Shown: positions 34,322 through 40,917 of the stretch, in pieces
How positions within the stretch are numbered: the stretch's first letter is position 1
Layout of the letters: every line of letters begins with the position of its first letter
IMG/VR virus record: IMGVR_UViG_3300037246_000237
Location: 1 to 47,875 of that record
Source: a virus
Direction: 5' to 3' (one strand)
DNA: 47,875 nt
Position numbers and translations under genes: made by a program
Notes under the pieces: model-generated
Database searches by the model: none
The model's input: the letters and a program-made list of their open reading frames with translations, nothing else
Told to the model about the DNA's origin: nothing

Positions 34322-34745
34322 AAATGCCCTTAGCCTCCATGTACGGTTCGATCTTATCCTTAAATTCGATTAAGTCCTCGAACGTAAGCACGGTGATACC
34401 ATGCAAAAGAGCGTGATCCACTTCAGTAGCGCAACCTTCAACTGGTGGGCCGAACGGTGCGAACACTAGCAGCAAGTCGTTGTACTGCTCTTCAATAATC
34501 TTGCAGTCGATATAAAGTATCTGGCCCACTGTGAGCATTTCGTACTTCCATGCCCGGTTCACGAATGCATCGTGTTCAGCTGGCACGTAAAGCTCGAAGT
34601 TAACTGAGCTATAATTAGCTGCCATGTAAAGTCTGATACGTTCTGCTATCAGATTCGCAGCATCGTTGTTTTGCCTCATGTCCACTGCTGTAGCCTTCTC
34701 TTTCAGCGGGCCTCTTATTGGGTGCGACATATATGCTTTAATCAT
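34314..34745 (-). CDS. DUF4406 / nucleoside deoxyribosyltransferase-like protein
   Basis: This 143-residue protein has the Rossmann-like pattern of the nucleoside 2-deoxyribosyltransferase group. An N-terminal Y-M-S-H-P motif (K-A-Y-M-S-H-P-I-R-G at 3-12) is followed by a central strand with LLLVFAP(F)G and a final GC-A-TE-x-x-HA helix. Phage members are often annotated DUF4406 with unknown substrate. It could act in nucleotide metabolism or counter host defence. Confidence 0.75.
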   Translation of the reverse strand: MIKAYMSHPIRGPLKEKATAVDMRQNNDAANLIAERIRLYMAANYSSVNFELYVPAEHDAFVNRAWKYEMLTVGQILYIDCKIIEEQYNDLLLVFAPFGPPVEGCATEVDHALLHGITVLTFEDLIEFKDKIEPYMEAKGIYE

Positions 34746-35021
34746 CTATCGTATCCCCCCATAACGGAGTATACCTTCGACCACTCCTTCTGTTATACGC
34801 TCGACGAACTCATCGTTCCGGGCACGCTGGCCCTCAAGGATTATCTGCTTGTCCGATTTCATATCGGTAATCACTAACCTGCTTATCTCTTGGTTGCCTA
34901 TCCTACGATAAGAGGTCTTGGCCCCATCTGGGTTTACATAGGTCACACTGGCACAACTTGTTAGGGTCAGAATTGCGACCGCCAAAAATAGCATCACCAA
35001 AAATAACTTTACCTTCTTCAT
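34746..35021 (-). CDS. Small lipoprotein, 119-bp overlap with upstream gene
   Basis: This 91-residue protein has a Lys-rich N-terminus, a hydrophobic segment and a lipobox LTSC at residues 20-23, giving Cys23 as the lipidated residue. The mature part is polar. It begins after an AGAGGTG site inside the last 119 bases of the DUF5664 gene, in a different reading frame. It may be an outer-membrane spanin or an exclusion/immunity lipoprotein. No partner of clear i-spanin type was identified next to it. Confidence 0.75.
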   Translation of the reverse strand: MKKVKLFLVMLFLAVAILTLTSCASVTYVNPDGAKTSYRRIGNQEISRLVITDMKSDKQIILEGQRARNDEFVERITEGVVEGILRYGGIR

Positions 35022-35490
35022 GTTTCACCTCTTTCGTTAAACTCTTTTCAGTATACGGGTCTTTGCTGACCGGATACTTTTCGATTATCTTTCCAGCCTG
35101 TTCGTTCAGGCTCGTAATGCCTAGTCCGCCCGGCAGCCTTATTGGTCTATCGTCTTCCCAGTTCTCCATTATCATGCTGTCACGCAATACCACCAGTCCG
35201 GCAATGGCTTTGACAATATGCGATACACCGCTATCAGCGTCAATGTCAGTGCCCTCCCACCAATCCATCAAGTGACGCATTGTTGCATCGTAGTAGACTG
35301 ACGCACGTACACCCATTGACCTATAATTATGCGTACCATACTTTCTGCTTCCCTCAAACATGGCCAAACCTAGCTCCATCATTACTCTTGCCGACACGCA
35401 GTGCATCGGAACTTTCTTAATCCCTAGGCTGTCCTTGGGATTAGTTTCTTTGCCTTTCAGCTCGTTATACCCATTAGTGTACTCGTCCAT
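34903..35490 (-). CDS. dATP/dGTP diphosphohydrolase-like protein (MazZ/DUF5664)
   Basis: This 195-residue protein matches the DUF5664 family. It has NPKDSLGIKK(V)P at about 17-27, an E-G-SRKYG-x-HNYR motif, Y-DA-x-x-RHL, a D-DADSGVSH motif and a helical end. MazZ enzymes of this family remove dNTPs such as dGTP and are known from phages with 2-aminoadenine DNA. No PurZ gene is present in this window, so that pathway is not indicated. The ATG at 35490 follows GGAGATAAT. The C-terminus ends in CQCDLC. Confidence 0.7.
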   Translation of the reverse strand: MDEYTNGYNELKGKETNPKDSLGIKKVPMHCVSARVMMELGLAMFEGSRKYGTHNYRSMGVRASVYYDATMRHLMDWWEGTDIDADSGVSHIVKAIAGLVVLRDSMIMENWEDDRPIRLPGGLGITSLNEQAGKIIEKYPVSKDPYTEKSLTKEVKHEEGKVIFGDAIFGGRNSDPNKLCQCDLCKPRWGQDLLS

Positions 35491-35500
35491 ATTATCTCCA

Positions 35501-35905
35501 TTAAAATTTGTGTGTAACTTCTTTGTCCATCGAAGGAGCATAAGATTTAGTCTTCGGTAGATCACAACGTTTCGGTATGTTCGCTCCCTTAGCCCGCATT
35601 GTAGATGCTGCTTTGTTGACTGCACTTTCAGTAATGCCAAGCTCGGCTGACACCTCCGCTGCACTCATCCCACGATTTACCAGACATTTATAAATCTCAA
35701 ACTGCTGGCTCGTTAAGATCGGTAGCATGACTCGTATCGGTGAGCATGTTTTCGCTTTCTCTGTTATATCCTGAATCGTCCGAGATATTTTAGCTTCGCT
35801 TACCCCCAGTTCCACGGCTGCTTCTGCTTGCGTCATCGCTCTGAACTCATGGTGTACACACCTTAAAACCTGCTCTTCAAAACTTGTAATATTTCTCTCG
35901 CTCAT
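35501..35905 (-). CDS. Tandem helix-turn-helix regulator (duplicated sigma-r4/LuxR-like)
   Basis: This 134-residue protein has two homologous units: residues about 8-45, with MTQAEAAVELGVSEAKISRTI, and 60-100, with MSAAEVSAELGITESAVNKAA. Each looks like a sigma region 4/LuxR-type HTH. The C-terminus is basic. The product may be an early transcription regulator, perhaps binding direct repeats or bending DNA. The start follows AGGAG. Expression could come from sequence just upstream (35906-36010), which has no good promoter of the TTGAAC type. Confidence 0.75.
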   Translation of the reverse strand: MSERNITSFEEQVLRCVHHEFRAMTQAEAAVELGVSEAKISRTIQDITEKAKTCSPIRVMLPILTSQQFEIYKCLVNRGMSAAEVSAELGITESAVNKAASTMRAKGANIPKRCDLPKTKSYAPSMDKEVTHKF

Positions 35906-36010
35906 TGTACCATGCTCCTGTAAAAAACATACCCCCTGTCGTAAGACAGCTGAGTTTTTCCCAATTCTTGCAGTATTTGCGTAATTTTTTGAAGTTTTTA
36001 TTAAAGTTTT

Positions 36011-36250
36011 TTAAATTTGTTTCTCTTCGTGCGACCTTCGCAGAAGTTCTAACCCTGTCCCGTCGTCCCTTAAGATAGTATAACCAGTGATTTCATCTGT
36101 CAAATGCCCAAACCTGATCTCAAATGGCTCTGGATCGTCCGGGTCATAGTCTTCAGGCCACAATATGAACGTGGTCCTCAGCAGGTCGTGTAACCTTAGC
36201 TTCAAACTGTCCCCGTTTTCAAGAAATACCTTAGCCTGTTCAACATTCAT
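36011..36250 (-). CDS. Unknown small acidic protein
   Basis: This 79-residue protein is unrecognised and acidic in the middle (PEDYDPDDPEPFE). The track of strands (IRFGH, GYTILRDD) suggests a small beta fold. The ATG at 36250 (MNVEQ) is preferred over the upstream TTG because GGGG lies just before it. It is part of the early small-gene block. Confidence 0.6.
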   Translation of the reverse strand: MNVEQAKVFLENGDSLKLRLHDLLRTTFILWPEDYDPDDPEPFEIRFGHLTDEITGYTILRDDGTGLELLRRSHEEKQI

Positions 36251-36280
36251 GGTTCGCCCCAACTACTAATTTCATACTAA

Positions 36281-36598
36281 TTAGTTTTTGCCCATACATT
36301 TATGAAAATTGATCTTATGTACTGTCTTGAAATAGTCAGACTCATAGTGCTGATCCACTACCCTTGAAGTGTAGCCCCGGCAGTGGTGCTCCCTATAGAT
36401 CAAGTTAAGCTCATGCTTCTGCTTTCGTGTTAAAACGTTTTGCGAAGTCTCGAAGGCTAGACGGTCCTTGTGCACTGCTACTCTAACGTGTGACTTCAGC
36501 GCTTTCACAAGGCTAGTCTTCAGGCAGCACTTCGCATATAGCTCATGCGTCGCAGATACCTCGAGTCTTTTCCCCTTCGCAGTTATAAAGTAACTCAT
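36281..36598 (-). CDS. Unknown basic protein
   Basis: This 105-residue protein is unrecognised and is rich in Lys, His and Cys. It starts at 36598, sharing one base with the stop of the preceding gene (TAATG), which supports coupled translation. It contains a CC pair near 25 and an EHHCRG motif near 70. An RNA- or DNA-binding role is possible by charge only. Confidence 0.65.
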   Translation of the reverse strand: MSYFITAKGKRLEVSATHELYAKCCLKTSLVKALKSHVRVAVHKDRLAFETSQNVLTRKQKHELNLIYREHHCRGYTSRVVDQHYESDYFKTVHKINFHKCMGKN

Positions 36599-37107
36599 TA
36601 TTTCAACCCTAGTTTCTTCCATGCAGCATAGCGGTAATCGAACCTGATCGCTTCCAGCTTTTCCTTAGCTTTCTTGTATGCGTCTACCTTCTTGGCTATC
36701 GCTGTTAAGGTAGAATTGTCAGCTAGCATCTGCTCGGCACGATTGATCCTGATTAAGCACGCTGCACCTGTCCGGCATGAATAATACTCGAACCCACTGT
36801 GCGATTCTTCACTGTTACCTTCTCTGTAAATCCCACCATGATCGCCAGTGGTATACCCTAAGAAGTATTCCTCTTTATCCTTTGAGGTGTGCTCCCAAAG
36901 GACTAGATTGATCTGACCATATTCAAATCTAAGATAGATCACCCACCCCGGCATTACTTCTTTAAGGGTGTTAGTCATACGTTTAGTAATCTTCTTACCT
37001 TCAAACTTTTTAAACGTCGCAACCAGTATTTTGTGAATATGGTATACTCGTTTCTCGTTCAGCATCTCGTCACGTATGCTATCTTTAATTATTTGTCTTG
37101 TTGTCAT
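36598..37107 (-). CDS. Unknown basic protein
   Basis: This 169-residue protein is unrecognised. It has an N-terminal basic helix, a central beta region (GWVIYLRFEYGQINLVLWEH) and a basic helical end. The start at 37107 has GGGAGG at proper distance and lies inside the tail of the upstream gene (23-base overlap). Its stop overlaps the next start. Confidence 0.65.
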   Translation of the reverse strand: MTTRQIIKDSIRDEMLNEKRVYHIHKILVATFKKFEGKKITKRMTNTLKEVMPGWVIYLRFEYGQINLVLWEHTSKDKEEYFLGYTTGDHGGIYREGNSEESHSGFEYYSCRTGAACLIRINRAEQMLADNSTLTAIAKKVDAYKKAKEKLEAIRFDYRYAAWKKLGLK

Positions 37108-37309
37108 AGTCTTTAAACCTCCCAAAATAAACAACTGTTCCGTCCATACGTTTTAGCCCAACTAATTCCCTATCTGTCAATGGCCCGCAGTCCGTTACAT
37201 GATCCTGCCTTTTAAATCTCAACTCTCCCCCTGCTTCCACCGTCATAGTTAAATACGTTCCCGGTTCTGCATTGTTCGCAAAAATCTCAAAGACTTTTTT
37301 AATTTCCAT
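37085..37309 (-). CDS. Unknown small protein
   Basis: This 74-residue protein is unrecognised. The start at 37309 is chosen because AAGGA lies about eight bases upstream. Strand-turn patterns such as GTYLTMTVEAGGELRF and GTVVYFGRF suggest a compact beta fold. It overlaps genes on both sides. Confidence 0.6.
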   Translation of the reverse strand: MEIKKVFEIFANNAEPGTYLTMTVEAGGELRFKRQDHVTDCGPLTDRELVGLKRMDGTVVYFGRFKDYDNKTNN

Positions 37310-37514
37310 GGTGCTCATCCTTCATTAGTTCTAAGTCTTCCGCATATTCTTCGGTTACGGCTAGGCCAATATTCCATGTTACCCTTGCCACGACATTCCC
37401 CTGATCCCGGCTAATTGATATGATCCTACCAGTTTTAGTAGCAACTGTATAATCAGTGAATTGCGTACCACGATGTTTCATTCTAACTTTGTCACCTGTC
37501 ATTAAGGCTATCAT
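37299..37514 (-). CDS. Small SH3/KOW-like protein
   Basis: This 71-residue protein has GDKVRMK at 7-13 followed by alternating beta strands (YTVATKTGRIISISRD, VVARVTWN), the shape of an SH3-like or KOW-like barrel. The start follows a clean GGAGG. The ribosome site lies inside the tiny membrane ORF 37492-37578. A nucleic-acid-binding role is possible. Confidence 0.6.
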   Translation of the reverse strand: MIALMTGDKVRMKHRGTQFTDYTVATKTGRIISISRDQGNVVARVTWNIGLAVTEEYAEDLELMKDEHHGN

Positions 37515-37578
37515 TTTTAAACCTCCGACGATTCACTAGCAATCTTACAATTAGCATTCCGATTATTAACCAGATCAT
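37492..37578 (-). CDS. Possible 28-residue membrane micropeptide
   Basis: The ATG at 37578 overlaps the stop of the upstream gene (ATGA), and the ORF encodes 20 hydrophobic residues (MIWLIIGMLIVRLLVNRRRF) and a short polar tail. The hydrophobic run with flanking arginines fits a single-span peptide. No ribosome site of its own is visible, and expression would depend on coupling. The call is tentative. Confidence 0.4.
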   Translation of the reverse strand: MIWLIIGMLIVRLLVNRRRFKNDSLNDR

Positions 37579-37754
37579 TCTTTATCCCCGTTTATCATCT
37601 CGTCAACGTCTCTCTTCTGAAACGATGCTAGCGAGTTATAATTGTTCACCTTAAAAACCTGTGACGCTAGCTTGTTCCGGGCTAGCCTGAGCCTACCTAC
37701 TGCATCGGCGTTATCCCGCTGTTTCGCTTTACGTGCTTCTTTTAATGCTTTCAT
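37575..37754 (-). CDS. Small basic protein
   Basis: This 59-residue protein is Lys/Arg/Ala-rich and probably mostly helical. The start follows AAAGGGGATAGC. The stop overlaps the ATG of the following micropeptide. It is too short for assignment and may bind nucleic acid. Confidence 0.6.
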   Translation of the reverse strand: MKALKEARKAKQRDNADAVGRLRLARNKLASQVFKVNNYNSLASFQKRDVDEMINGDKE

Positions 37755-37773
37755 GCTATCCCCTTTTGAATTA

Positions 37774-37998
37774 TTAAACTTTTTCGATTACACCCCAGTA
37801 CTCAAGTCTATCTACTACGCCGGAACTAATGGCTGTCCACCTGTCCGACGGAATCGTGCGGCAAAAATCTTCGATCATCGCTACAATTTCTAGGTTATTA
37901 AACGGCTTACCCATACTATCCCTTGTCTCTACCGCCACTGCGATAACGCAAATGGCTTCGTTTATCGTGCAGTCTTTAGGTTTAGTCTCCGTGTTCAT
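37774..37998 (-). CDS. Unknown small protein
   Basis: This 74-residue protein is unrecognised, with a central helix (NEAICVIAVAVETRD) and a TIPSDRWTAI motif. The start at 37998 follows GAGG. A longer reading from 38010 would overlap the preceding stop codon region. Confidence 0.6.
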   Translation of the reverse strand: MNTETKPKDCTINEAICVIAVAVETRDSMGKPFNNLEIVAMIEDFCRTIPSDRWTAISSGVVDRLEYWGVIEKV

Positions 37999-37999
37999 A

Positions 38000-38212
38000 T
38001 TATGCCTCACAAATTACATGATCCATTGCGTTTTTTATATACCATCCTGCACGTGATGAAAAATTCTCAAAGGGTATACTCATCCAGTCGCAGGCCTTAT
38101 ATATTATGCTGGTAGTGATAGAGAAACCCTTCGAGTCATACCCATACTTCAGGGTTAAGCAAATATCAGTACCGCTTTCGAGTATTTCTTTTGCTGTTCT
38201 AAGAGTCATCAT
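38000..38212 (-). CDS. Unknown small protein
   Basis: This 70-residue protein is unrecognised and helical at both ends. Its start follows GGGGG a few bases away and lies directly against the isochorismatase gene stop. It is part of the early small-gene block. Confidence 0.6.
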   Translation of the reverse strand: MMTLRTAKEILESGTDICLTLKYGYDSKGFSITTSIIYKACDWMSIPFENFSSRAGWYIKNAMDHVICEA

Positions 38213-38737
38213 TTACCCCCTTTGGTTTATGAGCATTTGCAAATTGTCCGGTGACGAATTGTTTACTCTTTCCTGCGTATCCGCCAGCACTTCGTCGTAG
38301 CCCCTATTAGCTACATCGCTACTATTAGAATCGCAGCACTCTTCTAAAATAGTAATCTGCTTGTCGTAGTGGTCGTCAGCTAGCCCTTTGGCAGTAGACA
38401 TAACGCAACAATCCAGATTTACCCCGACCAGTTCCAGCTCTTCTACTCCGTCCATGTGGTTTAGTATATAAGCCTTTATGTACCTACTTCCATCGTCTTC
38501 ATCTTTTCCGAATATTGCCAAATTGCGATACCCCGTCAGCTCTTCTCTGATCGTGTCGTTTGTCCGCCCACACCACTGATCGTCAGGATCATAAGGATTA
38601 GTCCTGTACTCTAATACCACTATTGGCCAGCGTAAACGTCTGTACTCTGCTATTACCTCGCATATTTTTTCGTTCAGTTCTATTGGCTCACTGTCAAAGA
38701 AGTGATCCTGCATATCTACTATCAATAAAGCTTTCAT
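38213..38737 (-). CDS. Isochorismatase/nicotinamidase-family hydrolase
   Basis: This 174-residue protein shows the catalytic triad of the family: D8 in LLIVDMQ, K78 in IFGKDED, and C111 in DCCVMSTA. The oxyanion-type G-V-N-L-D-C-C-V motif is intact. Members cleave nicotinamide, isochorismate or related amides. In a phage early region a role in NAD metabolism or in undoing NAD-depleting defences is possible but not shown. The start has a strong AGGAGG. A conserved hairpin lies about 46 bases upstream of the start. Confidence 0.85.
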   Translation of the reverse strand: MKALLIVDMQDHFFDSEPIELNEKICEVIAEYRRLRWPIVVLEYRTNPYDPDDQWCGRTNDTIREELTGYRNLAIFGKDEDDGSRYIKAYILNHMDGVEELELVGVNLDCCVMSTAKGLADDHYDKQITILEECCDSNSSDVANRGYDEVLADTQERVNNSSPDNLQMLINQRG

Positions 38738-38783
38738 GCTCTTACCTCCTAAAGTTTAAACATTATTTAGTTCTCAAAGCCCC

Positions 38784-38805
38784 GCGTAACCCGCTAGGAC
38801 TACGC
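38784..38805 (-). ncRNA. Structured intergenic hairpin, copy 1 (covarying pair)
   Basis: On the minus strand GCGTA pairs with TACGC around the 12-base loop GTCCTAGCGGGT. A related hairpin at 39670-39697 keeps the loop pattern GTCyTArCGGGT, while a middle stem pair is swapped (C-G here, T-A there). That is compensatory change and supports RNA structure. It lies in the gap before the isochorismatase gene. There is no T-run, so it is more likely a processing or regulatory element than a terminator. Confidence 0.55.
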
Positions 38806-38833
38806 AAGGTGTCTGTTCCATATAGTTTAATAC

Positions 38834-39061
38834 TTAAATTTCTTCAACATTACCTTTCATATCAGCTTTCATGTCAGTACATGCTCGTGCCAGTGCCTTT
38901 GCGTAGGCACGTATAACGTCTACATCAGCCTCGTCATCAGGTGCATTCTGATAGATGTTATCATTCAGGTAATCCGTTGTAACACTCCAGCCATCTCCGT
39001 TTTCGCCTGATCCGTCAGTGTATTTATAGCCAGAACATTCTTTGTCAATTCCAATACTCAT
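38834..39061 (-). CDS. Unknown acidic protein
   Basis: This 75-residue acidic protein is unrecognised. The start at 39061 follows AGGGGAT and is preferred over an upstream reading that runs through the preceding micropeptide gene. The middle is Gly/Asp rich, and the end has a helical RAYAKALARACTDMKAD segment. Confidence 0.6.
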   Translation of the reverse strand: MSIGIDKECSGYKYTDGSGENGDGWSVTTDYLNDNIYQNAPDDEADVDVIRAYAKALARACTDMKADMKGNVEEI

Positions 39062-39069
39062 TATATCCC

Positions 39070-39153
39070 CTAAATTATTATCAAGCAAATTATTATGCCC
39101 ACGATTATTACTGCATCTGTATGTTTTAGCAGCCACATTCTTATACGTACCAT
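39070..39153 (-). CDS. Possible 27-residue membrane micropeptide
   Basis: It starts at 39153 with AGGTGACA upstream and encodes a short basic N-terminus and a hydrophobic C-terminus (AVIIVGIIICLIII) that ends at the membrane side. Good ribosome site and tight spacing between its neighbours support it as a gene. It is probably a single-span peptide. Confidence 0.5.
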   Translation of the reverse strand: MVRIRMWLLKHTDAVIIVGIIICLIII

Positions 39154-39166
39154 ATTGTCACCTGTT

Positions 39167-39313
39167 CTAACTATTTAAAATAATTCTGGCCTCAATCAAT
39201 GTTTCATTCAAACGGCCAAAATCCTGAATCGCAATACCAGCTGCATTTGGCAATAACTCTTCATCAATTATTGCCACTAGGTCACGTATAATATCTTTTA
39301 TTTTCTCTGTCAT
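39167..39313 (-). CDS. Small protein
   Basis: This 48-residue mostly helical protein is unrecognised, starting after AAGGGG. Its stop is 14 bases upstream of the next start. Its helices (KIKDIIRDLVAIIDEELL) may form a coiled coil. Confidence 0.55.
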   Translation of the reverse strand: MTEKIKDIIRDLVAIIDEELLPNAAGIAIQDFGRLNETLIEARIILNS

Positions 39314-39384
39314 TGTAATACCCCTTTAGTTTAATTTTAAAAGATCGCTCAAAACCCATTGCCAGCATCGAAACTAGCACTCTC

Positions 39385-39436
39385 GGCCCATGCCAAGAGC
39401 AGTACCACTATGGGCTATTCATTAGGAGGTACTGCT
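39385..39436 (-). ncRNA. Candidate pseudoknot / switching hairpins
   Basis: On the minus strand, AGCAGTACC begins at the stop codon of the upstream gene and pairs perfectly with GGTACTGCT. The loop holds GCCCAT, which pairs perfectly with ATGGGC located after the stem. The order A-B-A'-B' means an H-type pseudoknot or two alternating hairpins. No T-run follows, so it is not an ordinary terminator. It sits between two small genes (39436-39645 and 39167-39313). Confidence 0.6.
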
Positions 39437-39645
39437 TAATCGCAAAATTCGTCATCAATGAACACGCTTTCGAAAAAATTCGTAAACTCTTGTTCACTTA
39501 GTTTTTTCTCGTTTACTAAATCGCAAATTACGTGCATGAACCACAATTCACCCGTGCTGCTACGTACGCTAAAATCTTTGTCTGTGTCAGTAGTCAATTC
39601 CGAGTACTGATATTTACCCTTGCTAACATTCTTATAATTTAGCAT
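39436..39645 (-). CDS. Unknown small protein
   Basis: This 69-residue acidic protein is unrecognised, with a probable beta-hairpin core (FSVRSSTGELWFM) and helical end. The start has AAAGGAG upstream. The structured element 39385-39436 begins at its stop codon. Confidence 0.65.
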   Translation of the reverse strand: MLNYKNVSKGKYQYSELTTDTDKDFSVRSSTGELWFMHVICDLVNEKKLSEQEFTNFFESVFIDDEFCD

Positions 39646-39669
39646 GATAACTCCTTTGGTTTAATAAGT

Positions 39670-39697
39670 CCTGTGTAACCCGTTAAGACTACACAGG
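39670..39697 (-). ncRNA. Structured intergenic hairpin, copy 2
   Basis: CCTGTGTA and TACACAGG form a perfect 8-bp stem around the 12-base loop GTCTTAACGGGT (minus strand). The loop matches copy 1 at 38784-38805 except at two positions, and one stem pair covaries. It sits in the gap upstream of the 39436-39645 gene, so both copies occupy the same place relative to a downstream start. Confidence 0.6.
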
Positions 39698-39718
39698 ATG
39701 GGTAATGCAATTGTACTG

Positions 39719-39997
39719 TTAGTCTTGTATGTATGCTTCTTTCAGCAAGTTAGCAAGAGCCAGTTGTTCACCAATATAGCTGGCGTGTTCTTCGCTAATG
39801 TAAAGCTGTTTCATAAATCTGACGACGTATTTTCTAACGTCCGAGTAAAAACCTGTAAAACTCTTAACAGGCTCATCGTCGCTGTTCATAATATCGCAAC
39901 GCACCATACCACTTTTGGTATAGTATATCACAGTATAAACTTCACTATCATCCATTGTGCATTCAACTGCCTCGCAATTTATCAGTTCCCATGCCAT
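39719..39997 (-). CDS. Unknown early protein
   Basis: This 92-residue protein is unrecognised. It is beta-rich in the first 40 residues (VYTVIYYTKSGMVRCD) and helical afterwards. It follows AGGAGG and a promoter-like sequence at 40049-40078. It is acidic overall, as is common for host-takeover proteins, but no target is indicated. Confidence 0.7.
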   Translation of the reverse strand: MAWELINCEAVECTMDDSEVYTVIYYTKSGMVRCDIMNSDDEPVKSFTGFYSDVRKYVVRFMKQLYISEEHASYIGEQLALANLLKEAYIQD

Positions 39998-40048
39998 AAT
40001 ATAACCTCCTAAAGATTATTAAATTGTTTAATGAGCTAACTTCTATTA

Positions 40049-40078
40049 GTAATACGGCTAGCGGTAATTTATGTTCAA
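40049..40078 (-). promoter_or_regulatory. Sigma70-like promoter (TTGAAC-18-TATTAC)
   Basis: Reading the minus strand, TTGAAC (40078-40073) is followed by 18 bases and TATTAC (40054-40049). The 18-base spacer contains the 13-bp ATTACCGCTAGCC arm of an inverted repeat, which could be an operator. It sits about 50 bases upstream of the 39719-39997 gene start. Confidence 0.6.
40051..40068. repeat. Inverted repeat, left arm
   Basis: AATACGGCTAGCGGTAAT is the reverse complement of 40918-40935 at 17 of 18 positions. Arms lie about 850 bases apart on either side of the gene 40085-40846. This copy occupies the spacer and -10 region of the leftward promoter. Confidence 0.85.
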
Positions 40079-40084
40079 ACTAAA

Positions 40085-40846
40085 TTAAAAATTAAAATGT
40101 TTTTGCCCAACTAAATCCCTTCGGGCTATAACTTCGGGATCAACCTCGCCAATTTCGCCTGATTCAATGTCGTCAACTATGCTTATTGCAGTAGTTTCAA
40201 ACTCTTCATTAAAGCCTTCGAGTAGTTTATCCCAATCAATGTACTCATCTATGTATACTTCTCCGGCAGCTTCGCAAACGATATCCTGATAACCGTATTC
40301 ATTAGTTCCTGCAAGCAAGAAGTTTAATATCGCACCTATGCAATGTGCGGTATCATTCATTATAAGCCCATCGGTGTAATCCGAAAGTTTGCCAAACCAG
40401 TCATCAGGATTATTAGAATAGCTGCTCCTAAACCCGTCATAACTTGTATAATTCTCTTTCAGATATTCGGCAAACTCTTCTATTTGCCCTTCACAAAGTG
40501 ATATCAGCTTGACAATATCCACTTCTACTTCTACGTCAATTGAATCATTACTAAAGTTATAATACTTTGGTGATCGCAAGCCTTCAAACTTGTAATCGTT
40601 AATCAGTTCGTGACTTTCCAGCTCATCACAAATACCTTCACATATTGAATCGGCCATTACATTGTGGTAATCCTGATAGTCTATGCAATCAGTGATGTTT
40701 TCTTCTAACCATTCTTTATGTTCTGGCAGCATTCTTTTATCGTCAGGATCATTGAATAATGTATATTCTAGTTGCTGATCGTCTTCTAATCCTGATCCGT
40801 AAAAACCCTGAAATACAGGTAGCCAAGTTTTAATCTTTTCTAACAT
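40085..40846 (-). CDS. Unknown acidic protein flanked by inverted repeat
   Basis: This 253-residue acidic protein (many Asp and Glu) is unrecognised. Its start follows AGGAGGTAATATC. It has scattered aromatic motifs (WFGKLSDYTDG, YDGFRSSYS) and no clear catalytic signature. High acidity could suit a DNA-mimic or anti-defence protein, but this is speculation. The gene lies between two arms of an 18-bp inverted repeat and has its own promoter and hairpin-bearing leader. Confidence 0.75.
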   Translation of the reverse strand: MLEKIKTWLPVFQGFYGSGLEDDQQLEYTLFNDPDDKRMLPEHKEWLEENITDCIDYQDYHNVMADSICEGICDELESHELINDYKFEGLRSPKYYNFSNDSIDVEVEVDIVKLISLCEGQIEEFAEYLKENYTSYDGFRSSYSNNPDDWFGKLSDYTDGLIMNDTAHCIGAILNFLLAGTNEYGYQDIVCEAAGEVYIDEYIDWDKLLEGFNEEFETTAISIVDDIESGEIGEVDPEVIARRDLVGQKHFNF

Positions 40847-40872
40847 GATATTACCTCCTAAAATAATAAACA

Positions 40873-40912
40873 GTTAGGAGTAGGCAATTAGCATCAACTG
40901 CCAAAACCTAAC
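40873..40912 (-). ncRNA. Leader hairpin before 40085-40846 gene
   Basis: GTTAGG pairs with CCTAAC as the outer stem and GGCA with TGCC as the inner stem, with small internal loops. It lies in the roughly 110-base leader between the promoter at 40963-40992 and the 40846 start. It may influence translation. Confidence 0.5.
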
Positions 40913-40917
40913 CATTT

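Noticed and set aside
34903-35490. A complete 2-aminoadenine (Z) DNA pathway
   Set aside because: Only a MazZ-like gene is seen. No PurZ or HD-type DatZ gene could be recognised in the window.
35491-35664. Upstream extension of the MazZ-like gene to 35664
   Set aside because: The extra 58 codons overlap the HTH gene, have no ribosome site and are not similar to the family, while the ATG at 35490 has a strong site.
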